Both the position numbers and the translations under genes were made by a program. A stretch of 64,000 bases of DNA from Flavobacteriales bacterium (GTDB lineage Bacteria > Bacteroidota > Bacteroidia > Flavobacteriales_G > Salibacteraceae), in assembly GCA_013204105.1 (NCBI GenBank), contig JABMOM010000034.1, positions 84,138-148,137 of the forward strand, read 5' to 3'. This document shows positions 1-8,395 of this stretch, piece after piece; the stretch's first letter is position 1, and every line of letters starts with the position of its first letter. A model generated the notes under the pieces. That model did not search any database and was not told where the DNA came from. It worked only from the letters and a program-made list of their open reading frames with translations.

Positions 1-711
1 CTCGCAATGGGTAGTAGCACCGCCTAAGGTTTCATTGTCTACATCCTCTCCAATCGCAGCGCGAACCAAATAGGATCCCGCTAGGAAGATGCTTCCCGTC
101 TTGTCTACGATCATGGCTTCATCGCTCATGATGGGGAGGTAGGCTCCACCGGCCACACAGCTTCCCATGATGGCTGAAATCTGGTTGATGCCACGACTGC
201 TCATCACGGCGTTGTTGCGGAAGATGCGACCGAAGTGCTCTTTATCGGGGAAAATTTCATCCTGCATGGGCAAGTAAACACCTGCGCTGTCTACCAAGTA
301 GATGATCGGAATGTAGTTGTCCATCGCGATCTCTTGCGCACGGAGGTTCTTCTTTCCGGTAATCGGAAACCAAGCCCCCGCCTTTACCGTGGCGTCGTTG
401 GCCACAACGATGCACATCTTTCCACCGACGTATCCCAAGTACACCACAACCCCTCCACTAGGACATCCGCCGTGCTCTTCGTACATGCCGTCTCCTGCGA
501 ACGCGCCTACTTCGACCTTGGGCTGATCGTCGTCCAGCAATCCTTCGACCCGCTCGCGCGCCGTCATCTTGCCTTTGGCGTGGTGCTTTTCGATGCGCTT
601 CTTGCCTCCTCCCTCGTATACTTGATCGAGCTTGCGCTTGAGCTGAGAGATCAGAAGCTTCATGTTGTCCTCGTGCTTGTTGAAATCGATGTCTTGTTTC
701 TGCTGCGCCAT
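1..711 (-). CDS. Acyl-CoA carboxylase, carboxyltransferase (beta) subunit, 5' part only
   Basis: The first 237 codons of a carboxyltransferase subunit of a biotin-dependent acyl-CoA carboxylase (methylcrotonyl-/propionyl-CoA type); the gene runs off the left edge. The minus-strand start is the ATG at 711, reading MAQQKQDID. The reading frame stays open to base 1. Family signatures visible are ARERVEGLLD, GGCPSGGVVVYLGYVGGK, the ITGKKNLRAQEIA stretch, and the acyl-CoA binding region containing SRGINQISAIMGSCVAGGAYLP and GSIFLAGSYLVRAAIGE. The protein acts in the cytoplasm with a biotin carboxylase/carrier subunit that is not in the window. Leucine or odd-chain acyl-CoA catabolism is the usual role, but the substrate cannot be fixed from this part. 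It diverges from the lipoprotein gene at 824. Confidence 0.93.
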   Translation of the reverse strand, partial: MAQQKQDIDFNKHEDNMKLLISQLKRKLDQVYEGGGKKRIEKHHAKGKMTARERVEGLLDDDQPKVEVGAFAGDGMYEEHGGCPSGGVVVYLGYVGGKMCIVVANDATVKAGAWFPITGKKNLRAQEIAMDNYIPIIYLVDSAGVYLPMQDEIFPDKEHFGRIFRNNAVMSSRGINQISAIMGSCVAGGAYLPIMSDEAMIVDKTGSIFLAGSYLVRAAIGEDVDNETLGGATTHCE

Positions 712-771
712 GTTCTGCGTTTTCGAATGGAAAAAGGAATGAGCTTCAAAGATGTTTAAATTGTCTTCAAC

Positions 772-803
772 TTGCGCAGAACAGCATCGCCGCATTATAT
801 TCG
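772..803 (+). promoter_or_regulatory. Candidate Bacteroidota-type promoter of the lipoprotein gene
   Basis: TTG at 772-774, a 21-nt spacer, then TATATTCG at 796-803. This matches the Bacteroidota -33/-7 layout (TTTG, about 20 nt, TAnnTTTG) with a C in place of the third T of the -7 box. It would give a leader of about 15 nt before the ATG at 824. Assigned from the motif alone. Confidence 0.4.
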
Positions 804-823
804 AAATTGTATTGAGAGCCAAC

Positions 824-1312
824 ATGAACTTCCACAAACAAATCCCGGTCTTATTAGCGATTGCACTGTTGCTTGCGGTGAGCACTGGGTGCAAGAAACA
901 ACAGGCAAAGCGAGACCTCATAGGTGATTGGACCGTGACCGGGTATACCGGTATTCTAAAGAACGACTGTTCAGAAGCGGGTGATTTTTTTGATGAGGAT
1001 GGAAACATCTATGGCTCCGTCACCTTTGACGATCGGATGATGAAGAGGGATTACGCGCTTTTGCCCGATACAGGCGACTGCTACGCCTTCGCTGATTTTG
1101 ACGACTTGGTCCGTTGGAAGGTGATCGACTACGCAGATCAACGCACCGTTGCGCATCAATACACTTTAGAGATCGATGGCTTGAGCTGGAATCTTTTCTT
1201 CGGCGGTGAAGCAGTAGGCGAATTGCCCTTGGAACAAGAGGTTATCTACCTCAGCCATCTTTCCAACGCTGGCGATGCTATATCCATCGAATTGACGCGG
1301 GATCCGGAATGA
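824..1312 (+). CDS. Small lipoprotein, lipocalin-like
   Basis: Function is not recognised. The 162-residue product starts with a clear lipoprotein signal: MNFHKQIP, a hydrophobic stretch, then the lipobox STGC at about residue 23, followed by KKQQ. The body begins DLIGDWTVTGYTG and is rich in short alternating hydrophobic segments with acidic turns, as in small lipocalin-like beta-barrels of Bacteroidota. I chose the ATG at 824 over an in-frame start at 752. The 752 start would put 24 charged residues before the signal and would lie upstream of the -7 box at 796. It is expected in the periplasmic or outer membrane leaflet. It is followed after 45 bp by cotH. Confidence 0.75.
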   Translation: MNFHKQIPVLLAIALLLAVSTGCKKQQAKRDLIGDWTVTGYTGILKNDCSEAGDFFDEDGNIYGSVTFDDRMMKRDYALLPDTGDCYAFADFDDLVRWKVIDYADQRTVAHQYTLEIDGLSWNLFFGGEAVGELPLEQEVIYLSHLSNAGDAISIELTRDPE

Positions 1313-1357
1313 TCCCGGTGCTTTTTCAGTACCTTTCTTGCCCTTAATGCGCACGCT

Positions 1358-2866
1358 ATGAAGTTCACCCTTTGGTCGTTTTGTCTTGTCATATTCTCCG
1401 TCCAGGTGCACGCCCAGGCGCTCAATCCCGAATTTGGCATGGTGTATCCGCAGGATGTCATTCCACGTGTGTACGTCACGATGGACTCAGCCGATCTCGC
1501 CTGGTTATTGGCAGAGGCAAACCTGGAGAGCGATGAGTATAAAGTGGCGTCTTTGCGTTTCGAGGGCATTCCAGGAGACACCTTCCTTTCAGATAGCGTT
1601 GGCATTCGGCTTCGAGGCAATACTTCGCGCTACGCCGAAAAAAAATCCTTCAAAATTCACCTGGAGAAATTCGACGGCCCTAAACTGCACGGCATCGAGA
1701 AACTCAACCTGAAAGGGTCCCATAACGACCCTTCTATTTTGCGTGAGCGTTTGTCTTATCAAGTGATGCGAGCCATGAATGGTGCGGCTGCGCGCTCAAA
1801 CAACGTGGAGCTTTACATTAATGAAGAGTACCGTGGATTGTACGTCAACATAGAGCAGATCGACAACGACTTCATGAAGCTCCGCTTCGGCAACAAAACC
1901 GGGAATTTATTCAAGTGCCTGTACGGCGCTTCGTTAAGGAGTTCGGATGACGTTTGGAACGATGGCATCTTCGAATTGAAAACGAATGAAACCGCCAACG
2001 ACCGGAGCGACCTGATTGAATTGATCGACAAGCTGAATACGCCTTCAGACGAAGCCTTCAAGGATGAGATCGAGACCATCTTGGACGTGGATCATCTGCT
2101 GAAATACCTTGCGGTTGAGGTGCTGACCGGTCATTGGGATGGCTATTCCTTTAACAAGAACAACTACTACCTCTACCACAACGACTCTACCGATCTGTTT
2201 GAGGTCATCATGTACGACCCAGATAACACCTTCGGCATCGACTGGTTCGGCATCGATTGGGGGGAGCGTGATCTATACGACTGGGGGATTACTACTGAAG
2301 ACCGACCCATGTTTTGGAGGATACTCAATGTGCCCGCCTACAGAGCCCTGTACACTGAGAACTTGCGTTTCCTGCTCAATGGCGCCTTCCACCCAGACAG
2401 CATCTTTCCGATCATCGATGCATTGCATGCGCAGAACTTCGCCTCGGCGATGAACGACGCCTACTATCCATTGGATTACGGATTTGACTCTGCCGCCTAT
2501 GCCCTAAGCACTACTGCAGCTTTCGGTGCTCATGTGAAATACGGCATCAAACCGTTCATCGCCACTCGGCATGCATCGGCCTTGGAGCAATTGGATTATC
2601 CCTTCGCCATCAATGAAGCCATGGCTGATGATTGGAGCATGCGGCATTCTACAACGAACGGTGCTTTCACCTTTTGGAATGAGCAACAAGATTTAAGGGA
2701 TGTGGAGCTGCTGTGCTACGATTTGAAGGGATCCTTGATCACGACGCTAGCGTGGGGCAATCTCATGCAGCACGAGCGCAAATCCGTTCAACTTCCAGCG
2801 GGCGTTTATGTCGCCAATCTCCGTCATGCGGAGGGTTCATCCCAATGCAAGATCGTCGTTCCCTGA
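1358..2866 (+). CDS. Secreted CotH kinase family protein with T9SS-type C-terminal tail
   Basis: A 502-residue secreted protein. Residues 1-19 are a signal peptide ending VHAQ. Residues about 35-400 match the CotH fold: RLRGNTSRYAEKKSFKIHL near residue 87, then LNLKGSHNDPSILRERLSYQ, ELYINEEYRGLYVNIEQID, and a late metal/nucleotide-binding type segment MYDPDNTFGIDW. CotH proteins are atypical secreted protein kinases, first known from spore coats. In Bacteroidota they are common surface proteins of unknown substrate. The last ~75 residues (LCYDLKGSLITTL ... LPAGVYVANL ... CKIVVP) look like a T9SS type A sorting domain, so export across the outer membrane is inferred. The stop abuts the stop of the convergent gene at 2867 with no gap. 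Confidence 0.85.
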   Translation: MKFTLWSFCLVIFSVQVHAQALNPEFGMVYPQDVIPRVYVTMDSADLAWLLAEANLESDEYKVASLRFEGIPGDTFLSDSVGIRLRGNTSRYAEKKSFKIHLEKFDGPKLHGIEKLNLKGSHNDPSILRERLSYQVMRAMNGAAARSNNVELYINEEYRGLYVNIEQIDNDFMKLRFGNKTGNLFKCLYGASLRSSDDVWNDGIFELKTNETANDRSDLIELIDKLNTPSDEAFKDEIETILDVDHLLKYLAVEVLTGHWDGYSFNKNNYYLYHNDSTDLFEVIMYDPDNTFGIDWFGIDWGERDLYDWGITTEDRPMFWRILNVPAYRALYTENLRFLLNGAFHPDSIFPIIDALHAQNFASAMNDAYYPLDYGFDSAAYALSTTAAFGAHVKYGIKPFIATRHASALEQLDYPFAINEAMADDWSMRHSTTNGAFTFWNEQQDLRDVELLCYDLKGSLITTLAWGNLMQHERKSVQLPAGVYVANLRHAEGSSQCKIVVP

Positions 2867-4207
2867 TCAGCCTATTTTTAGGATCGTAGCAATCAATTTA
2901 TCCATGTCGCTGATGGAGGTATAGACATTCGGCGTCACCCGAACTCCTTCCACCCCTTCATGCGTAATCGGGGTGGTATGGATACGGGCTTCTTGCCAGA
3001 GGTAGTTGTGGATTTCCGGCCCTGTCATGCCAGCGACACCGAAGGTGGTCAACGCCCCACTGAAGGCGGGGTCTTCAGGACACCAAAATTGGATACCGGG
3101 ACGATCCTTGACCCGCGTTACCCAGTATTGCTTTAGGTAGTGCAAGCGCTCAAACTTGCGTTCGGAGCCGATGCTGTTATGGAAATCGATGGCTTGTCCA
3201 ATCGCGAGTTCGGCAGGAATGTCTCGCGTACCTTGATGTTCAAATTTCCGGACGTCGTCTGAGCTTGGTTCAGGTCCTGGGAAAAGCGCCCAATGCTTGG
3301 CGATGTGTTCTTTCTTCATCCAGAGCATGCCCGTTCCGAAGGGAGCGCAAAGCCACTTGTGGAGGCTGGTGCCGAAGAAGTCGCAATTCAGATCGGGAAT
3401 CTTGAAGACCAAGTGGGCGAAGCTGTGGGCGCCGTCTACCATGACCAGAATGCCCCGTTTCTTGGCTTCAGCGGCGATGGCAGCGACCGGGAGCACTTGT
3501 CCCGTCCAGTTGATGACGTGCTCGATCAATACCACTTTTGTCTTGGAGGTGAATTGATCGGTGTAAGCCTTGACAATGGCGGTGGTATCCGTACTCGGCA
3601 TTGGAAGCTTGGCCACCTTTCGCACGATTCCCTCTCTCAATTCCCGTTGCTTCCAAGCTTGATTCATGTTGGGGTAGACAAAGTTGCTCGTCACAAATTC
3701 ATCGCCCTTCACCATGTCAAGCCCAAAGATCATCGTGTCCAAGGCTTCCGTGGTGTTCCGGTTGATGGCGATCTCTTCAGCAGAGACCCCGGCCAATTCA
3801 CCCAGTTTCTCACGGATGGATTCGCGTCCCTTTTCAAATACCCGCCACATGTAATACGAAGGCGCTTCATTGCTCAGCGCCGTGAAGCGAATCACGGCAT
3901 CTTGAACCACCGTAGGGTGGGGGGAGACCCCGCCATTATTGAGGTTGATGAGGTTAGAGGAAGCCGTGTAGTTGTGGCGTACCCAACTCCAAAAGTCCTC
4001 GTTGGTGGCGAGTTCAGAAGGAGGGGTGAGCTGCACATCTTTCATGAAGTTTGCCGCTTCAGCAGCATACCCTTGATCGATCAGCGGCCAGGCCCAAAGT
4101 CCTGCACCGAGCGCAGATACTTGTTTGATAAAAGTTCTTCGGTCTTTCACAAGAAGGAGGTTTGGACTAAAGTAATAATTCGGATGGGGCAGATGCATAT
4201 TGTCCAC
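2867..4207 (-). CDS. Class V aminotransferase-fold PLP enzyme (isopenicillin-N-epimerase-like) with Tat-like signal
   Basis: A 446-residue fold-type I PLP enzyme of the class V aminotransferase / isopenicillin N epimerase / cysteine desulfurase superfamily. The cofactor site shows VDGAHS (Asp258) and GTSLHKW with Lys284 as the probable Schiff-base lysine. The N-terminus has DRRTFIKQ followed by the hydrophobic stretch SALGAGLWAWPL, which resembles a twin-arginine (Tat) signal. Tat export is plausible because PLP enzymes fold before export. The reaction is not predictable; family members act as epimerases, lyases or desulfurases. The start at 4207 is followed by another Met at residue 4. It is divergent from the gene at 4259 with a 51-bp gap. 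Confidence 0.83.
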   Translation of the reverse strand: MDNMHLPHPNYYFSPNLLLVKDRRTFIKQVSALGAGLWAWPLIDQGYAAEAANFMKDVQLTPPSELATNEDFWSWVRHNYTASSNLINLNNGGVSPHPTVVQDAVIRFTALSNEAPSYYMWRVFEKGRESIREKLGELAGVSAEEIAINRNTTEALDTMIFGLDMVKGDEFVTSNFVYPNMNQAWKQRELREGIVRKVAKLPMPSTDTTAIVKAYTDQFTSKTKVVLIEHVINWTGQVLPVAAIAAEAKKRGILVMVDGAHSFAHLVFKIPDLNCDFFGTSLHKWLCAPFGTGMLWMKKEHIAKHWALFPGPEPSSDDVRKFEHQGTRDIPAELAIGQAIDFHNSIGSERKFERLHYLKQYWVTRVKDRPGIQFWCPEDPAFSGALTTFGVAGMTGPEIHNYLWQEARIHTTPITHEGVEGVRVTPNVYTSISDMDKLIATILKIG

Positions 4208-4258
4208 AGCTTTTGAAGGGGAGGAGCCGTTATACTTCAGAATCGCCGCTGCTCTATC

Positions 4259-4726
4259 ATGCTAAACCGGATAAGTGACTTTCTTTGCGCCATGTCTCGC
4301 TCTTCCGTATTGGTATTCGTTCAATTTGCATGCATTGCATTCTTCTTCCTCACCGGATCCATCTGGGCGCACAGCGCATTGGGGTTGGCAATCGAAGGCT
4401 TGGGAATTGGATTGGGTGTATGGGCGATCATCACCATGAAGTGGAGTCAACTGTCGGTCTTCCCAGAACCCCGAAGCGATGGAAAGCTTCTGAAAACCGG
4501 ACCTTACCGAATCTTGAGGCACCCCATGTACACTGCCGTTTTACTGGTGTGTGGCAGCTTGGCTTTTAATCGATTGGATGAAGCAGGCTTTGCTGTGTTT
4601 GCCCTCTTGGTATTTAACCAGTTGATGAAGTTGCGGTTCGAAGAGAAATTGCTGCTCAAGCACTACGGGGAAGAGTACGCGACCTACATGGAAGAGACTT
4701 ATGCGCTCTTGCCGTACGTATACTAA
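4259..4726 (+). CDS. Isoprenylcysteine carboxyl methyltransferase (ICMT/PEMT)-like membrane protein
   Basis: A 155-residue integral membrane protein with about four hydrophobic segments. The C-terminal half has the ICMT/PEMT SAM-binding signature: GPYRILRHPMYTAVLL at about residues 81-96 and the late acidic/hydrophobic FEEKLLLKHYGEEYATYMEET. Bacterial members methylate small or lipid substrates that are mostly unknown, so the substrate is left open. An internal Met at residue 12 is an alternative start. The stop overlaps the convergent WbqC gene by 4 bp. Confidence 0.82.
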   Translation: MLNRISDFLCAMSRSSVLVFVQFACIAFFFLTGSIWAHSALGLAIEGLGIGLGVWAIITMKWSQLSVFPEPRSDGKLLKTGPYRILRHPMYTAVLLVCGSLAFNRLDEAGFAVFALLVFNQLMKLRFEEKLLLKHYGEEYATYMEETYALLPYVY

Positions 4727-5304
4727 CGCAAGAGATCAGCGGCTTGGGGACCGAGGTTAAAAAGCGCATCCAGCATGCTCAAGTTGGGAAGAAAGGCATG
4801 ACGGTCACTAAAGACTTGCAGGTAAGCCGTTTCCGGTACGTTCTCACGAAAAGCCATGGATCGCATGTCTGTCGACACTTCTGCCTCGTAGCTCGTTGTG
4901 AGGGTGTGTGGGATGTCCAGCGACAGCGATGAAGTAATCACTGCATGCATCTGCAGGTTAAAGGACAGGAGGGATTCGATCTCTTGGTGGTAGAAGGGAC
5001 GGAAGCGATCCTCATAGAACTCAAAGTAGGGAGATCGGCGGTAGGCGGCTTCCAAGCTTTTCCAATGGTCTTTTTGCCAATTTTCTGCGTAGCTGATGCT
5101 GACGTCGTCCATGCGGCGTTGGTTTCCGGTCTTGAGCATTGGAATGACGAGTTTTTGCAAACCATTCGGACTCAAGATCTCTATGCGATTGCGGTAGGTC
5201 TGTTTTGGGAAATGTTCGCGCACCTCAAAAAGCACGGATTCCGCCTGATTCAGTGCGCGATAATAGGAGATGTTTCCGCCGTAAAAAATGGGAAATACCG
5301 CCAT
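4723..5304 (-). CDS. WbqC family protein (lepB-adjacent copy)
   Basis: A 193-residue cytoplasmic WbqC-like protein. Family features are the N-terminal IFYGGNISYYRALNQAE, the central RNRIEILSPNGLQKLVIPM, and the later SYAENWQKDHWKSLEAAYRRSPYFEFY. WbqC proteins were first named from O-antigen clusters and their activity is poorly known. This copy lies 6 bp downstream of signal peptidase I on the same strand and probably shares its transcript. That arrangement looks like a housekeeping context rather than a glycan cluster. A second, quite different WbqC paralogue lies at 12616. Confidence 0.85.
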   Translation of the reverse strand: MAVFPIFYGGNISYYRALNQAESVLFEVREHFPKQTYRNRIEILSPNGLQKLVIPMLKTGNQRRMDDVSISYAENWQKDHWKSLEAAYRRSPYFEFYEDRFRPFYHQEIESLLSFNLQMHAVITSSLSLDIPHTLTTSYEAEVSTDMRSMAFRENVPETAYLQVFSDRHAFLPNLSMLDALFNLGPQAADLLR

Positions 5305-5310
5305 GTGGGC

Positions 5311-6891
5311 TTATTCTGGAATGGAGAACATGCGTGAGAAGCGAATCTTTCCGTCGAAGAGTCCTAATTCAGGATCGATGGACAGCCATACAAAGGCTGC
5401 CTTACCCACAATGTGGTCTTCAGGAACGAATCCCCAATAGCGAGAGTCGGCAGAATTGTGCCGGTTGTCTCCCATCATGAAGTAGTAATTCATTTCAAAG
5501 GTGTAGGAAGCAGCTTCCGCACCATCGATCAGGATCTTGCCATCCGTCACTTTGAGGTCATGTCCCTCGTACACCTTGATGATGCGCTCATAAAAGGGCA
5601 AGTTCATGAGGTTCAGCGCTACGCTCGTTCCCTTTTCTGGAACCGTCAGTGGACCCCAATAATCCACAGCCCAGTCATATTGAGGGTTGTTCGGAAAGAT
5701 CGGGTACTGTGAGCTGGCGCCGCGAGGCGTTACATCGAGGGTAACGTTATCTACGCCGTCCAAGGTTTCGAGTTCTGTTGCTGCGGTGAGGGTCAGCGGA
5801 ATCTTAAATCCTTCGGAGGATTGGGCCACGCGGGGGTCGGAATCTTGGTAATTCACGTCGAATTTTTCCTTCAGGATCCGCTTGTTGAGGAATCCCTTTT
5901 TGTCCACGATGTATTTGAACTGGAAATCCGGTGGAATGAAGGCCATTGCATCGTTGATGAAGAGTCGAGCATCTTGTACGACGATCTTATCACCTGGCAC
6001 GGCCACGCAGCGCTTGATGTAGTGTTCGCGCTTGTCTACGGGGCGAACGGTATACTCCATGCGCTCCTTGATCATTTTGCGCGCTGCTTTGTCGTATTGC
6101 TCAAAACTGAGCGGCTGCTGTCCTCGGTTGATGTCTCGTTCCTTTAGGTCAGACATCACGTCGCGCACTACTTGGTTGTAGCTGCGATTGCTTTGATAGG
6201 CGAGGAGTACGGTATCTCCTTCTGGGTAGTTAAAGACGACAATGTCGTTGCGTTCTACGTCGCCAAATCCGAGGAGGCGATGGTAGTCCAATTCCATCCA
6301 TTCGAGGTAACTGGGCGTTTCCAACCAAGGCAAGCTATGGTGTGCAAAGGGGAAACTCAAGGGCGTCTGAGGAACCTTAGGACCGTAGGCCATTTTGCTC
6401 ACGAAGAGGTAGTCACCGATCAGCAAGGTCTTTTCCATGGAGCTGGTTGGGATCGTGAACGCTTCTAGGAAGTAGGTGCGAATGATGCTTGCGGCTACTA
6501 CGGCGAAAACGATGGCATCTCCCCATTCGCGTAGACTCGATTTAGGAAATTTCTTTCGATCGATGGGTCCTAGGTAGGGGAGTTTTTCTTGTTTTCCCCA
6601 AAGCGGAAAAGCGATGAACGGCAAGAAGATCGCGAAGACTTGCGATTGTTTGTCGAGCTTGCCAAAGACCGAAGCCAGGTTGGAGTTCATCACCATGAGC
6701 ATCAAAATGTTGACCCCGGGAAGGACGAGCAAGAGAATCCACCACCAAGGCTTTTGGATCACGCGGGTGAGGACAAAGAAATTGTAGCCCGGAATCAACG
6801 CCTCCCAAGACTTTCTTCCCGCCTTAGGAAAAAGGAAGAAGAACCCGACGAAGTAGCCAATGGCTATGATGCTGTATATCGCAATATTCAT
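5311..6891 (-). CDS. lepB: Signal peptidase I with Bacteroidota-type N-terminal membrane extension
   Basis: A 526-residue inner-membrane type I signal peptidase that removes signal peptides from Sec and Tat exports. The N-terminal ~100 residues hold extra transmembrane segments (residues ~4-20, 50-68, 86-98) before the canonical anchor at ~125-140. The catalytic Ser is Ser151 in TIPTSSMEKTL. The general base Lys is Lys293 in YIKRCVAVPGDK. The conserved late box is GDNRHNSADSRYWGFVPEDHIVGKA. The long insertion between the Ser and Lys boxes (about 140 residues) is typical of this phylum. The protein is expected to process the many exported proteins of this window. Confidence 0.96.
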   Translation of the reverse strand: MNIAIYSIIAIGYFVGFFFLFPKAGRKSWEALIPGYNFFVLTRVIQKPWWWILLLVLPGVNILMLMVMNSNLASVFGKLDKQSQVFAIFLPFIAFPLWGKQEKLPYLGPIDRKKFPKSSLREWGDAIVFAVVAASIIRTYFLEAFTIPTSSMEKTLLIGDYLFVSKMAYGPKVPQTPLSFPFAHHSLPWLETPSYLEWMELDYHRLLGFGDVERNDIVVFNYPEGDTVLLAYQSNRSYNQVVRDVMSDLKERDINRGQQPLSFEQYDKAARKMIKERMEYTVRPVDKREHYIKRCVAVPGDKIVVQDARLFINDAMAFIPPDFQFKYIVDKKGFLNKRILKEKFDVNYQDSDPRVAQSSEGFKIPLTLTAATELETLDGVDNVTLDVTPRGASSQYPIFPNNPQYDWAVDYWGPLTVPEKGTSVALNLMNLPFYERIIKVYEGHDLKVTDGKILIDGAEAASYTFEMNYYFMMGDNRHNSADSRYWGFVPEDHIVGKAAFVWLSIDPELGLFDGKIRFSRMFSIPE

Positions 6892-7014
6892 GTGTAGATC
6901 AATTACGGAGCGAAGAAACGAAGTTTTGCGGGTTGGAGCTTCGCTTTTTGGTTAAACGGTGTTGTCATCGGCCGTGTGGTTGTCGGAAAGGCTAGGCTAT
7001 GCAAGAGGATTTCG

Positions 7015-7047
7015 TTGCCGATGCAATAGCCGCCATCCGTATCTTCG
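7015..7047 (+). promoter_or_regulatory. Candidate promoter of xrtF
   Basis: TTG at 7015-7017, a 22-nt spacer, then TATCTTCG at 7040-7047. The likely start codon GTG at 7052 lies only 4 nt beyond the -7 box, so a transcript from here would be nearly leaderless. Motif evidence only. Confidence 0.28.
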
Positions 7048-7051
7048 AAAC

Positions 7052-7618
7052 GTGAATCTAAAAAAGATATGGGCCGACCCGCTTTACCAATTCCTCTTGA
7101 AGGGTTTGGGGTTATACATCGTATGGTACATCGTCTATGACCAATGGCTGCACCCGTTGGGGGGCTTGGACATGTTCGTCATCAAGACCTTAGAGCAGGC
7201 ATCCTACTTCGTGTTGGATAGCCTCGGGTAAGTCACCCTTGCTGCAAGCCACGTAGAAAACATCCGGACCATCGGGATCGACGGAACGCATGGACTGTGG
7301 ATCGGAGATCCGTGCAATGGATTGACTTTGTTTGCGCTGTTTACTGGATTCGTGATTGCTTATCCTGGGCCTTTAAAGAAGAAATTGTGGTTCATCCCCA
7401 TGGGCTTGATCGCCATCCACGCGATCAACATCGTGCGCATCGTGGCCCTTTCACTGATCATCTATTATTTCCCAGATCCTGAGGTCTTGGATTTCAACCA
7501 TACCTATACGTTCACCATGCTGGTGTATGGTTTTGTGTTCTACCTATGGTACTTGTGGGCAAGCAAACTATCAGGACTGGAAGCGCTAAAGAAAGAGGGT
7601 GATGAAGAGGAAGCGTAG
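7052..7618 (+). pseudogene. xrtF: Exosortase family protein XrtF, interrupted by an in-frame TAA
   Basis: Read in one frame from the GTG at 7052 to the TAG at 7616-7618, this encodes a complete exosortase F of 189 codon positions before the end. Position 60 of that frame (7229-7231) is TAA. Before it: MNLKKIWADPLYQFL, a membrane segment and ending VLDSLG. After it the same frame continues VTLAASHVENIRTIGIDGTHG and then the exosortase active site: Cys in GDPCNGL (codon 7313-7315), Arg in NIVRIVAL and His in DFNHTYTF. The family usually has a Tyr at the stop, so one base change (TAC or TAT to TAA) explains it. Exosortases are multi-pass transpeptidases that cut C-terminal sorting tails in the inner membrane. 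A TTG at 7322 could restart translation, but downstream of the Cys codon. The gene is either a fresh nonsense allele, a sequencing error, or read through. Confidence 0.85.
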
Positions 7619-8066
7619 GCTTTGGATCATCCTATCGGTCATTGGCGTGATCATCCTTGGCTTTTACCGGGAGTTCATTTTCGTGCACATCAACGAGCAA
7701 TTGTTTGCGCTGTGGTACGATGAACCATCCCGTGCTTCTGATTGGATTCCCTTTTTAAAGAGCACCGATTACTATACCCTTTACTACGCCAAATGGTTCT
7801 TGACGGTATTCTTCGCTGCGTTGTTCTACGTGGCGATTGTCGGAGTGCTGAAGGTAATCTTCAACGCCAACTACTGGAAGGAATTAGGGGTCATCTATGC
7901 GGTACTGACGGTAGGAGCCATCACGGCCATGGGATTGGGCTATGTAACGAACAGCGTAGAAGACCTCTACATCATTGCCCGCTTCCTGATGGGCATTGCT
8001 CAATCTCCTCTGTTGCTGATGATCATGATCCCGGGAATCATGCTGAGGAAGTCGTTGCGGACTTAG
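7602..8066 (+). CDS. Exosortase F system-associated membrane protein
   Basis: A 154-residue membrane protein starting MKRKRRLWIILSVIG, with about four transmembrane helices. It begins inside the last codons of xrtF (overlap 17 bp), the fixed neighbour arrangement of the XrtF-associated protein in Flavobacteria-like genomes. Recognisable family features are the YREFIFVHINEQLF segment after the first helix, YYAKWFLT and the ARFLMGIAQSPLLLMI helix near the end. Its precise role with exosortase F is not known. A GTG 3 bp upstream (7599) is an alternative start. The frame is intact, which suggests that loss of xrtF function, if real, is recent. Confidence 0.85.
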   Translation: MKRKRRLWIILSVIGVIILGFYREFIFVHINEQLFALWYDEPSRASDWIPFLKSTDYYTLYYAKWFLTVFFAALFYVAIVGVLKVIFNANYWKELGVIYAVLTVGAITAMGLGYVTNSVEDLYIIARFLMGIAQSPLLLMIMIPGIMLRKSLRT

Positions 8067-8120
8067 ACGCTGGGCGAGACAACTAGCCTAGCAAACGGTG
8101 ACTGTCAAACTATACCCATG

Positions 8121-8158
8121 AAAAAAGCCATCCCAATTGGAATGGCTTAAATTTTTTT
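8121..8158. terminator. Bidirectional intrinsic terminator between the XrtF and PID-CTERM operons
   Basis: AAGCCAT and ATGGCTT arms (8125-8131 and 8142-8148) with CCAATTGG-like centre, flanked by an A-run on the left (8121-8126) and a T-run on the right (8152-8158). It can therefore end transcription from both the plus-strand xrtF operon and the minus-strand operon ending at 8174. Confidence 0.8.
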
Positions 8159-8173
8159 AAGAATCTGTAGGCA

Positions 8174-8395
8174 TTACTTTGCCCGCATCTCCATCATCTT
8201 TTTGCCGCCAAAGGCAATACCCAGCGCAACGAGAAAGCTCATTCCACCATCGATGGGCACACAGGGAGGAGGCCAACAGCCAGGTCCGCCACCACCCGTA
8301 GGAGGTCCACCACCAGGTTGAGCCATAACGGCGTCAGAACAAACGACAAAGAGCACAATCATGAGGGCTCCAAGGAGTAGTTGCTTTCGATTCAT
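8174..8395 (-). CDS. Small exported protein with PIDGG-type C-terminal sorting signal (PID-CTERM-like)
   Basis: A 73-residue protein with three parts. Residues ~1-25 are a signal peptide ending VMAQ. Residues ~26-47 are a Gly/Pro-rich linker with two Cys (GCWPPPC). The C-terminal tail is a PIDGG motif, a hydrophobic stretch FLVALGIAF, and a basic end GGKKMMEMRAK. Motif, helix and basic end is the architecture of exosortase substrates, and PID-CTERM tails are known in Bacteroidota. The mature protein after processing would be only ~25 residues. The ATG overlaps the stop of the upstream T9SS gene by one base (TAATG), so the two are co-transcribed and probably translationally coupled. Sorting by the neighbouring XrtF is my inference. 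Confidence 0.8.
   Translation of the reverse strand: MNRKQLLLGALMIVLFVVCSDAVMAQPGGGPPTGGGGPGCWPPPCVPIDGGMSFLVALGIAFGGKKMMEMRAK

Noticed and set aside
3293..4216. 307-residue plus-strand frame opposite the aminotransferase
   Set aside because: It is antisense to a well-supported PLP enzyme, has no recognisable motif and is probably a by-product of codon use.
7322..7618. Independent gene of 98 residues starting at the TTG at 7322
   Set aside because: It is the in-frame continuation of xrtF after the TAA. As a separate protein it would lack the exosortase Cys at 7313-7315.
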